From Lichenicola sp965198575 (GTDB lineage: Bacteria; Pseudomonadota; Alphaproteobacteria; Acetobacterales; Acetobacteraceae), in assembly GCF_965198575.1 (NCBI RefSeq), contig NZ_OZ240671.1, positions 1,488,001 through 1,552,000 on the forward strand: DNA of 64,000 nt, given 5' to 3'. Within the stretch, counting starts at the first letter, position 1, and every line of letters starts with the position of its first letter. Shown here piece after piece: positions 34,958 to 42,370 of this stretch. The translations under genes were made by a program, and so were the position numbers. The notes under the pieces were generated by a model. It worked only from the letters and a program-made list of their open reading frames with translations. It was not told where the DNA came from and made no database searches.

Positions 34958-36214
34958 ATGAAGCCGTTTGCTGCGGAGGAACAACGGCCTCGGCTCTCGC
35001 TCATTCTCCTGCTGATCCTTGGTTTCGCCGTCCTGGTGGTCGCGCGGATGCCGGAAATCGTGCTCAAGGGCCGCTTCTGGGCGGAGGAAGGCCGCAACTT
35101 CTTCGCCGCCGCCGCGACGCTGCCGCCGCTCCGGGCGCTGTTCAATTCCTATGGCGGCTACCTGAACCTGGTCGCCAATGCGGCGACACTGGCGGCGCGC
35201 CTGGTGATGCCGTTGCGCCTCGCACCCTACATGACCATCGCTGTCGGGCTCGCGTTCCAGCTGCTGCCGCCCCTGCTGCTGCTGACCGCCCGCGACGAGT
35301 GGCTCGGCCGGATGCGGGTGCGGATTGCCGGCATCCTGCTGATCCTGCTGGTGCCGGCGACCGAGGAGATCTGGCTGCAAACCCTGCACTGCCAGTTCGA
35401 GCTGACGCTCTGCTGCGGCATCATCCTGGCGCTCGAACCGGCGGCCGGCCTTGCAGCCCTGGCGCGCCTGGCGATCCTGGCCCTGACGCCACTCTGCGGA
35501 CCCGGCGGGATCGTGCTGATCCCGTTGTTCCTGGCACGGGCGGCACTCGACCGGTCGGCGGCGCGCCTGCTGCAGGGCCTGACGCTGGCCGCGGCGAGTG
35601 CGGTCCAGATCCTGGTGTTCTTCCAGCCCTTCGCGGGCCGGGCGTATCACCTCGATCCCCTCATGCTGCTGTGCGTGGTGGCGATCCGCCACATCGTCGA
35701 GCCGTTCTTCGGGCTGACGGTCGCCTACCGGGCTGGCCACGACGTCCAGAACCAGCTTGCCGCCGGCCATGTCGCACTCTGGGCGGTCCTGCTGCCGGTG
35801 GCGTTGTTCGTGCCGTTCGTCGTCGTGCTGCTACGCACGCGCCGTGCGGCTGCATCCCGCTGGCTGCTGGCTGCCGCCGTGTTCACCGCACCCGCCGCCT
35901 ATTACGGCGCCCTCGGCGGGACCGCCATGCTGATCGGAGCGCAGTCCGGCGAGCGCTACATCTTCGTGCCGCAGGCACTGCTCGCTCTCGCGGTGCTGGC
36001 GCTCGCTGCGACGAGCACGCGGCGTATCGCTCGGGCTGCGTGGAGTGCGGTCGTCTGGCTCATGGTGATCGGGGCCATCATGTATCCGGAGACGCTGCCC
36101 TTGATCCGCAACGGCCCGGCCTGGCGTGACCAGGTGCGCGCCTGGCAGCTCGATCCGTCGCACCGCTTGCGGATCTGGCCGGATGGCTGGACCGTCACCC
36201 TGGCGCCCGGCTGA
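34958..36214 (+). CDS. Polytopic membrane protein, possibly GT-C glycosyltransferase-like
   Basis: The ATG at 34958, behind GGAG, gives 418 residues with about 10-11 hydrophobic segments. The first periplasmic loop reads GRFWAEEGRNFFAAA, with paired acidic residues (EE) at the place where GT-C enzymes carry their catalytic acid. Other loops contain SYGGYLNLVANAATL and GERYIFVPQALLAL. I do not recognise a named family. A lipid-linked-sugar transferase or polymerase is possible. The stop is directly followed by the stop of the convergent gene at 36215, with no spacer. Confidence 0.6.
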   Translation: MKPFAAEEQRPRLSLILLLILGFAVLVVARMPEIVLKGRFWAEEGRNFFAAAATLPPLRALFNSYGGYLNLVANAATLAARLVMPLRLAPYMTIAVGLAFQLLPPLLLLTARDEWLGRMRVRIAGILLILLVPATEEIWLQTLHCQFELTLCCGIILALEPAAGLAALARLAILALTPLCGPGGIVLIPLFLARAALDRSAARLLQGLTLAAASAVQILVFFQPFAGRAYHLDPLMLLCVVAIRHIVEPFFGLTVAYRAGHDVQNQLAAGHVALWAVLLPVALFVPFVVVLLRTRRAAASRWLLAAAVFTAPAAYYGALGGTAMLIGAQSGERYIFVPQALLALAVLALAATSTRRIARAAWSAVVWLMVIGAIMYPETLPLIRNGPAWRDQVRAWQLDPSHRLRIWPDGWTVTLAPG

Positions 36215-38065
36215 TCAGGCGATCCCGATTGCGGCCCGCTCGGCGAAGGCTCGCGCGGCATTTTTGCACAGACGCTGCCAGGTGTCGGGCTCGAAGATCT
36301 GCGCATCGTAGTGAGGGCCGCCCGAGTAGCCGCGGAGCAGGTTGGGTGCGACCCACTCGACGGCGCCGGAAGGCCGTCCCTCGACGGTGCGCGTGATCCA
36401 GAACAGCTTGTTCGGACCGCGGCGGCTGAGCACGTCGAGAAACGCGAACGCCTCGTTGAGGTCGCCCCGGACACTGTCCTTCAGCAGCCAGATCTTCTCG
36501 CCATCCTCCAGGTCTTCGCGAAACTTCCTGACCAGATAACGCAATTTCTGCTCGTTGTTGGCGCGGGACACGTCCTCCGTGTCGTATTCCGGGCCGCGGA
36601 AGGTGTGGAACCAGAAGTCGAGTGTCATGTCCCGCATCATGAATTCCGGGATGACCAGCGGCGGATCCGGCAGCCGGTAGAGCAGCGCGTCGATCAGGAA
36701 GGCGGACAGGGAACCGGGGTCGCCCAGGCCGGCGAAGTCGCTGTCCAGCAGACGCAGCGTGTTGCGCAGGTCGCCGGTGCCGCTGAACCGGAACAGCCCG
36801 AGCGGCTCCGCGCCGAAATGGCGCTGCACGAAGCCGAACTCGCAATTCTCCCCCAGGCTCTCGAACATCGCCATCAGGGCTGCGTCGTTCGCAGGCGGCG
36901 TGATGTCCGGAACCGCCGGCCCCACGTCGAAGGCGACATGATTGATGATGAAGGCCGCGACTTCCGTGCCGGCCTGCGGGGTGACGAGGTCGATCGTCAC
37001 CGTCTCGCCGTCGAGCGCCTCCGCCGGGATCCAGTAATCGAGCCGACTGCCACTCGCCTTCTCGAAGCCGACGCGGGTCGTGCCGATCGTCCAGCCGCGG
37101 ATCGCGATGGTCAGCCTGAAGGATCGATCGGTCCCGCTGATATCGAAGCTGACCCGCGCATGGACCGGTCGATACGGCACGGCCAGCGTGACCGAGACCT
37201 GATGCCCGGCCTCGACCACGATGCGGTTGCCCGCCTCCCGCCAGATGCCGCCGAGCACCCCTGGCTGCAGGAGTTCCGCTCCTCCCATCCTGGCTGCCGG
37301 GGTCAGCGGTCCCGGCCGTGCCGGCATCGTCAGTGGCGCCGGGCTGAACTCGAGATCCGCCGTGTCCGGGCGGGTCTCCTGCGCCGCAATGCGCGGCTCG
37401 CCCTGCTCAGCCGCGCCGGGTGGCCGGGATGACTGGATCTCCCGGGCCGCGATGAGCGACTGGATGACCTCGCGCGTCCCCGGATGCATGTGGCTCAAGG
37501 CTTGCAGCGCCTCGTCATGAGTGGGCCCGGGCGGCATCGCGAGCAGGTCGCGCACGTGATTGAGCAGGATGTCCAAGGTCGGACCTGGAACATCCTCCAC
37601 CCGATCCGCAAGGAACGTCGCATGCTCGGTCAGGAACCAGTCCGCCTGGTGACCCTCCTCATGCAGCAACGACAACCAGAGCAGGTGATCGCAGCCGACA
37701 TAGAGCGCCGTCGCGGTCCAGCCGGGATGCAGCCCGGTCGGATCAGAATACCGAACCGGACAGACGATCCCGTCCCCCAGCAGCAGGTGCAGCCGGCCGT
37801 CGATCATCCGGATCGGGTCGAGCACCACCAGGCGCCGCAGCGGCCGGCGATCCAGCACCGTCAGCACGGGCTCTGCCGCACGGTTCGGCGCCCGATCCGG
37901 CGCCCGATCCGGTGCCGGCTTGCGCGCGGGCGGGGGCGACACGGCGGCAGCCAGGCGGGCTCGGCGACCGAAGAGGTCATCCGGCGAAAACTCGGTCGTG
38001 GCGGGCGAAGCGGGCGATGCAGCCGTTCGGCGATGAGCAAACAGGCCTGGCAGCAAGGATTTCAT
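36215..38065 (-). CDS. Uncharacterised protein with C-terminal SLGENCEFG domain, copy A
   Basis: This 616-residue protein has no signal peptide or membrane helix. The N-terminal 70 residues are Ala/Pro/Arg-rich. Residues about 70-200 form a conserved domain (LDPIRMIDGRLHLLLGDG, LYVGCDHLLWLSLLHEEGHQ). A beta-rich middle follows (about 250-400, GWTIGTTRVGFEKASGSRLD). The C-terminal 210 residues begin MFESLGENCEFGFVQRHFG and include PLGLFRFSGT, WFHTFRGPE and WVAPNLLRGYSGG. SLGxNCExG resembles the start of DUF1796, described as papain-like, where the Cys would be the nucleophile; this match is weak evidence. It is about as long as, and closely similar to, copy B at 38765-40549, and is divergent from an Lrp-type gene. 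Confidence 0.6.
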   Translation of the reverse strand: MKSLLPGLFAHRRTAASPASPATTEFSPDDLFGRRARLAAAVSPPPARKPAPDRAPDRAPNRAAEPVLTVLDRRPLRRLVVLDPIRMIDGRLHLLLGDGIVCPVRYSDPTGLHPGWTATALYVGCDHLLWLSLLHEEGHQADWFLTEHATFLADRVEDVPGPTLDILLNHVRDLLAMPPGPTHDEALQALSHMHPGTREVIQSLIAAREIQSSRPPGAAEQGEPRIAAQETRPDTADLEFSPAPLTMPARPGPLTPAARMGGAELLQPGVLGGIWREAGNRIVVEAGHQVSVTLAVPYRPVHARVSFDISGTDRSFRLTIAIRGWTIGTTRVGFEKASGSRLDYWIPAEALDGETVTIDLVTPQAGTEVAAFIINHVAFDVGPAVPDITPPANDAALMAMFESLGENCEFGFVQRHFGAEPLGLFRFSGTGDLRNTLRLLDSDFAGLGDPGSLSAFLIDALLYRLPDPPLVIPEFMMRDMTLDFWFHTFRGPEYDTEDVSRANNEQKLRYLVRKFREDLEDGEKIWLLKDSVRGDLNEAFAFLDVLSRRGPNKLFWITRTVEGRPSGAVEWVAPNLLRGYSGGPHYDAQIFEPDTWQRLCKNAARAFAERAAIGIA

Positions 38066-38180
38066 GAGAAGACAAGCCCTCTGGAACGGCTTTCGTGCCT
38101 TGCATCGTAGCCTGGATGAGCGTTCCGAAACACTCTGCGGCGGGTGTCCGGGCCCTCGCCTGGAGCTGCCCCCGAACGCA

Positions 38181-38208
38181 TTGACACCGGCACCCCGGCC
38201 GGTACCGT
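38181..38208 (+). promoter_or_regulatory. Promoter of the Lrp/AsnC gene, compatible with a leaderless transcript
   Basis: TTGACA at 38181-38186 is separated by 16 bp from TACCGT at 38203-38208, and the start codon follows only 6 bases later at 38215. The expected transcription start falls on or next to the ATG, and no Shine-Dalgarno is visible, so the mRNA may be leaderless. The same arrangement is kept at 40665-40692 in front of the decayed copy. Confidence 0.5.
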
Positions 38209-38214
38209 CGCGCG

Positions 38215-38646
38215 ATGCAGCTCGATGCGACCGACCGACAGCTCATCGAGCTTCTCACCACCAACGCGCGGCTGTCGGCGGCCGAGCTCGGGCGCCGGCT
38301 CAGGCTGTCGCGCACGACGGTGCAGAGCCGGATCGAACGGCTGGAGCGCCAGGGCAGCATCCTCGGCTATACCGTGCGCACCGCTGAGCCCGCGGATCAT
38401 CTGCAGGTCAGGGCGCACGTGCTGATGACGCTGGCGCCGAAGCAGACGCCCTCGGTCGAGACCATGCTGCGCAAGATCACCCAGGTGCGCGAACTGCACG
38501 CGGTCAGCGGCCCGGTCGACCTCATCGCGGTGATCGGCGGCAGCACCACCGCCGAACTCGACCGGGTGATCGACCAGATCGGCGCACTCGACGGCGTGCT
38601 GCGCACCAACTCCATGATCCTGCTCTCCACGCGCATCTCCCGCTGA
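38215..38646 (+). CDS. Lrp/AsnC-family transcriptional regulator
   Basis: This 143-residue protein has an N-terminal helix-turn-helix (LDATDRQLIELLTTNARLSA, then LGRRLRLSRTTVQSRIERLE) and a C-terminal RAM domain (HVLMTLAPKQTPSVETML, VSGPVDLIAVIGGSTTAELD) that binds amino acids and makes oligomers. Such proteins usually sense an amino acid and act on neighbouring genes. It is divergent from copy A of the SLGENCEFG gene. A truncated relative of this gene survives at 40695-40918, next to the 2-oxoadipate dioxygenase gene, so the ancestral target could be an amino-acid catabolic gene. The ligand is unknown. Confidence 0.9.
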   Translation: MQLDATDRQLIELLTTNARLSAAELGRRLRLSRTTVQSRIERLERQGSILGYTVRTAEPADHLQVRAHVLMTLAPKQTPSVETMLRKITQVRELHAVSGPVDLIAVIGGSTTAELDRVIDQIGALDGVLRTNSMILLSTRISR

Positions 38647-38764
38647 GCACTCGGACGCGCACCGCCGCGAGCTGCCGCTCCATCGGACACTCCCGGATGC
38701 GCGCCCGCCGGCATCCTCAAACCTCTCGTGATCATGGGAATGCCGACGCTTCAGGTCCTGCTGG

Positions 38765-40549
38765 TCAGTGTCCGCGGGCGTCCCGTTCCGCGAACGCCCG
38801 CGCGGCCTTGAGGCAAAGAACCTTCCAGGCCTCCGCATCGAAGATCTGCGGATCGCGATGCTCGCCCCCCGAATAACCGCGGAGCAGATTGGGCGCCACC
38901 CACTCGACCGCGCCGGGAGGCCGCCCCTCCACCAGCCGCGTCACCCAGAACAGCCTGTTCGGTCCCCTGCGGTTCAGCACGTCGAGAAATGCGAACGCCT
39001 CGTTGAGATCGCCACGGACGCTGTCCTTCAGCACCCAGATCTTTTCGCCATCCTCGAGATCCTCGATGAATTTCCGGGTGAGGTAACGCAGCTTCTGCTC
39101 GTTGAGGGCACAAGCCTCCGCTTCCGTGTGCTGCTCCGGGCCGTGGAAGGTGTGGTACCAGAAGCGACGCTTTTCATCGACCATCATGAATTCCGGGATG
39201 ATCAGCGGCGGATCCGGCAGCCGGTACAGCACGGCATTGGTCGAGATCGTGGACAACGAGCCGGTGTCGCCGAGGCCCTCGAAGTCGCTCTCCAGCAGGC
39301 GCAGCGTGTTGCGGATGTCGGTGGTGCCGGCGAACCGGAACAGGCCCAGCGGCTCGGCGCCGAAATACCGCTGCACGAAGCCGAACTCGCAATTCTCGCC
39401 CAGGCTCTCGAACATCGTCATGAGCGCCGTATCGTCCGCGCGGGGCGTGGTTGCCGGCGTGGCAGGACCGACATCGAATGCGACGCGGTCGATCGTGAAG
39501 GCCGTTGCGGGAATGCTCTCAGGCGGCGTGACGAGCTCGATCCGAACCGTGTCCCCGTCGAGTGCCTCAGCCGGGATCCAGTAATCGAGCCGGCTGCCGC
39601 CTGCCTTCTCGTGGCCGACGCGCGTGGTGCCGATCGTCCAGCCATCGGCGGTGACGGTCAGTTTGCGCGTCGGGTGGACCCCGCTGAGGTCGACGCTGAA
39701 CCGCGCGTGGAGCGGCCGGTACGGCAGCCGCAGCGTGACCGACAGGGGCTGGCCGGCCTCCACGACGATGCGGTCGCCGTCCTGGCGCCAGACACCACCG
39801 AGCACCCCCGGTCGCGCCAGGTCCGCGCCGACCAACCTGACCACCGCAGTCAGCTTCCCGGGCTGCGCCGGCATGGTCGACGGCACGACACCGTGATCGA
39901 TTTCGGAGGGTCTCGAACTCCCATCCCGGGCCGCGATCTGTGCGTCAATCGCCTCGCGCGTCCGGAGATGCATGTGGCCGAGTGCGTCGAGTGCCGCGTC
40001 GCGCGTGGGCCCGGGTGGCATCTGGAGCAGGACGCGCACATGCTGGACCAGGCCATCCAGAAACGGGCCGGGAATATCCTCCACCCGGTCCGCGAGATAG
40101 GTCGCCTGCTCGGTCAGGAACCAGTCCGCCTGGTGACCCTCCACATGCAGCAGCGCCAACCAGAGCAGGTGGTCGCAGCCGACATACAGCGCCGTTGCCC
40201 TCCAGCCGGGATGCAACCCGGCCGGATCGCCGTAGCGAACCGGACAGACGACCCCATCCCCCAGCAGGAGGTGCAGCCGGCCGTCGATCATCCGGATCGG
40301 GTCGAGCATCACCAGGGGCCGGAGCGGGCGGCTCTCCATCACGGTCAGCACCGGCTCGACGATCCGCTCCGGCTCCGGCTCCGGGTCCGGCTCTGGAACC
40401 GGGTCAAGCTCTGGCACCGGCTCTGGCTCTGGCTCTGGCTCGGATCCGACGACGGCAGCTGCGCGGGGTTCCCGGCGGAACCGGTCCGTTGCGGCGGCCG
40501 ACATGATCTTGCGGCGGGGCGGGAACAGGACAGGAAGCAAGGATCTCAT
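38765..40549 (-). CDS. Uncharacterised protein with C-terminal SLGENCEFG domain, copy B
   Basis: I chose the ATG at 40547-40549 (MRSLLPVLFPP), which aligns with MKSLLPGLF of copy A, giving 594 residues. The N-terminal region has a Glu-Pro dipeptide-rich stretch (about 30-65) where copy A has Ala/Pro/Arg. The rest aligns throughout: LDPIRMIDGRLHLLLGDG, LYVGCDHLLWLALLHVEGHQ, GWTIGTTRVGHEKAGGSRLD, MFESLGENCEFGFVQRYFG and GAVEWVAPNLLRGYSGG. The two copies differ most in the linker regions, so the conserved blocks are probably the functional domains. Both copies were probably made by one duplication that also copied the divergent Lrp gene. No function is assigned. Confidence 0.6.
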   Translation of the reverse strand: MRSLLPVLFPPRRKIMSAAATDRFRREPRAAAVVGSEPEPEPEPVPELDPVPEPDPEPEPERIVEPVLTVMESRPLRPLVMLDPIRMIDGRLHLLLGDGVVCPVRYGDPAGLHPGWRATALYVGCDHLLWLALLHVEGHQADWFLTEQATYLADRVEDIPGPFLDGLVQHVRVLLQMPPGPTRDAALDALGHMHLRTREAIDAQIAARDGSSRPSEIDHGVVPSTMPAQPGKLTAVVRLVGADLARPGVLGGVWRQDGDRIVVEAGQPLSVTLRLPYRPLHARFSVDLSGVHPTRKLTVTADGWTIGTTRVGHEKAGGSRLDYWIPAEALDGDTVRIELVTPPESIPATAFTIDRVAFDVGPATPATTPRADDTALMTMFESLGENCEFGFVQRYFGAEPLGLFRFAGTTDIRNTLRLLESDFEGLGDTGSLSTISTNAVLYRLPDPPLIIPEFMMVDEKRRFWYHTFHGPEQHTEAEACALNEQKLRYLTRKFIEDLEDGEKIWVLKDSVRGDLNEAFAFLDVLNRRGPNRLFWVTRLVEGRPPGAVEWVAPNLLRGYSGGEHRDPQIFDAEAWKVLCLKAARAFAERDARGH

Positions 40550-40664
40550 GAGGAGGTCGACGCCCTGTACCGTGAGTTCATCGATATAGCCCCGTAGAGT
40601 CGAGCTTCTCAAGACGTCAGGGAGCAGCAACTCCGATGCCGGACATGCCCGCCCCCGGCGCGCA

Positions 40665-40692
40665 TTGACTCGCCGTCAGCGGCCAGTACCGT
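40665..40692 (+). promoter_or_regulatory. Retained promoter of the decayed Lrp/AsnC copy
   Basis: TTGACT at 40665-40670 and TACCGT at 40687-40692 with a 16-bp spacer match the promoter of the intact regulator. The elements survive although most of the coding sequence behind them is lost. It may now drive the dioxygenase gene at 40946. Confidence 0.4.
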
Positions 40693-40694
40693 CG

Positions 40695-40918
40695 CTCGAT
40701 GCCACCGACCCACTGCTCATCGAGAGTCTCACCATCGAGGCCAGGATGTCCGACCTCACGCAGCCGGCAGATCAGCTGCAGATCGAGGCGCACCTCCCGA
40801 TGAACGCTGACGCCGAAACGGCCCCTCGGTCGAGACCATGACTCGCACGATCGGCGCGATCGGCCGCGTGTTGTGCGCCAACTCCATGATCCTGCTCTCC
40901 ATCCGCATTTCCCGCTGA
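40695..40918 (+). pseudogene. Decayed Lrp/AsnC regulator gene
   Basis: The 224-bp remnant aligns in pieces with the 432-bp gene at 38215-38646. CTCGATGCCACCGACCCACT matches its codons 3-9. CTGCAGATCGAGGCGCACCT matches the start of its RAM domain, and the sequence through CGGTCGAGACCATG also aligns. The end, GCCAACTCCATGATCCTGCT through CGCATTTCCCGCTGA, is nearly identical. The initiator region, most of the HTH and about 100 bp of the RAM domain are deleted, and the frame is broken. It lies at the same divergent position relative to copy B as the intact gene does to copy A. Confidence 0.8.
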
Positions 40919-40945
40919 ACGCCCCGGACCCTACGGAAGCCACCG

Positions 40946-42175
40946 ATGCCAAACGCCACGCCGATCGAGCCGAGCCGCCTGCGGGCCAGCTTCTCGCAAG
41001 CCCTGTCCGACATGTATCGCCGCGAGGTGCCGCTCTACGGGACGCTGCTGGAGCTGGTTGCCGGGTCAAACCGGCTCGTGTCGGGTGACCATGACGGGCG
41101 TCTCGAGGTCGAGCGGCACGGTGCGATCCGCGTCGGCACGGCGGCCGAGCTTGCCGGCATCCGCCGGCTGTTCGCGGTCATGGGGATGCAGCCGGTCGGC
41201 TATTACGACCTGGCCACGGCCGGGGTGCCGGTGCATTCCACCGCGTTCCGGCCGGTCGAGGCAGCAGCGCTGGCGATCAGTCCGTTCCGCGTCTTCACCT
41301 CGCTGCTGCGGCTCGAGCTGATCGGCGATCCCGAACTGCGCGCGGAAGCCGCCGCCGTCCTCGAGCGCCGCCGCATCTTCACCTCCCGGCTGCTCGAGCT
41401 GGTGGCGCTGGCCGAGCAGGAAGGCGGGCTGCCGGAACCGCTGGCGCCGGAGTTCGTCGCCGAGGCGCTGCAGACCTTCCGCTGGCACGAGACCGCGCCC
41501 GTCGATGCCGGGCTCTACGACCGGCTTAAGGCCGCCCACCCGCTGGTTGCCGACGTGGTGTGTTTCCGCGGGCCGCACATCAACCACCTGACGCCGCGCA
41601 CGCTCGACATCGACGCGGTGCAGGCCGCGATGGCGGCGCGCGGTATGAACCCGAAGGCGGTGATCGAGGGTCCGCCGCGCCGTGCCGTGCCGATCCTGCT
41701 GCGCCAGACCAGCTTCCACGCGCTGAACGAACCGGTCCGGTTCGCCGCCGGTGCGGGCCCGGCATCGGGGGAAACCACGGGCACCCACACCGCGCGCTTC
41801 GGCGAGGTCGAGCAGCGCGGCGCGGCACTGACCGCCAAGGGCCGCGCGCTATACGACCGCCTGCTGTCGCAACTGCAATCCGAGACCGCCGACGGCGCCG
41901 ATCGCACCGAAGCCGCATCGCGCATCTTCGCGGAGTTCCCCGACACCGCCCGGGAGCTTCGCGAGCACGGCCTGGCATTCTTCCACCCCGGTTCGGACGA
42001 GCCGCTCCTGTACGAGGACTTCCTGCCGGTGAGTGCCGCCGGCATCTTCCGCTCCAACCTCGGCCCGAACGGCGCCGCCGGGACGCTGGCGGTCTCCAGC
42101 CGCGCCGACTTCGAGGCGGCACTCGGAACCGCCCCCCTGGACGAGATGGCGCTCTACGAGGCCGCCGCCGCCTGA
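40946..42175 (+). CDS. hglS: 2-oxoadipate dioxygenase/decarboxylase (HglS/YdcJ family, DUF1338)
   Basis: This 409-residue protein is of usual family length. HglS is an Fe(II) enzyme that converts 2-oxoadipate to D-2-hydroxyglutarate in the D-lysine catabolic route. Metal-ligand candidates are His97 in GVPVHSTAFRP, a His of GPHINHLTPR (211 or 214) and a Glu of RFGEVEQRG (287 or 289). RPVEAAALAISPFRVFTSLL is also typical. The ATG follows GGAAG by 8 bases. An Lrp/AsnC remnant lies immediately upstream, consistent with former amino-acid control. No other lysine-pathway gene is in the window. Confidence 0.85.
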   Translation: MPNATPIEPSRLRASFSQALSDMYRREVPLYGTLLELVAGSNRLVSGDHDGRLEVERHGAIRVGTAAELAGIRRLFAVMGMQPVGYYDLATAGVPVHSTAFRPVEAAALAISPFRVFTSLLRLELIGDPELRAEAAAVLERRRIFTSRLLELVALAEQEGGLPEPLAPEFVAEALQTFRWHETAPVDAGLYDRLKAAHPLVADVVCFRGPHINHLTPRTLDIDAVQAAMAARGMNPKAVIEGPPRRAVPILLRQTSFHALNEPVRFAAGAGPASGETTGTHTARFGEVEQRGAALTAKGRALYDRLLSQLQSETADGADRTEAASRIFAEFPDTARELREHGLAFFHPGSDEPLLYEDFLPVSAAGIFRSNLGPNGAAGTLAVSSRADFEAALGTAPLDEMALYEAAAA

Positions 42176-42226
42176 TCCGCTGAGACCCGCCGAAATGTTG
42201 CAGTGCGTCACGACTTGGACTAGCTG

Positions 42227-42268
42227 AGAGCGACACATCCCGGACCCGGTGCAAACCCGGGTGGCTCT
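42227..42268 (+). promoter_or_regulatory. Structured leader upstream of the SulP gene
   Basis: AGAGC (42227-42231) pairs with GCTCT (42264-42268). Inside this, ACCCGG and CCGGGT form a six-pair hairpin around the loop TGCAAAC. The 12 bases GACACATCCCGG between the first arms stay unpaired, and their CCCGG can compete for the same 3' arm, so two folds are possible. It ends 48 bases before the first SulP start. A cis-regulatory RNA is possible; Rfam has an alphaproteobacterial motif (sul1) that, as I recall, precedes SulP-type genes, but I cannot test the match. Confidence 0.4.
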
Positions 42269-42370
42269 TCCGGCCGCCGATCCGCCGGACAACGCACAAC
42301 GCCCGACAGTCCGACCATGCCGCAGCCCAAGGGCCCGGCCCGGAATCGCGCGCAGACTGCGGACACTCCA

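Noticed and set aside
40617..41069. Minus-strand frames over the Lrp remnant
   Set aside because: The DNA aligns with the plus-strand Lrp gene instead; the minus frames have no domain.
42222..42232. CTGAGAG resembling the TPP riboswitch core
   Set aside because: No other thiamine-box element is present and the downstream gene is a SulP transporter.
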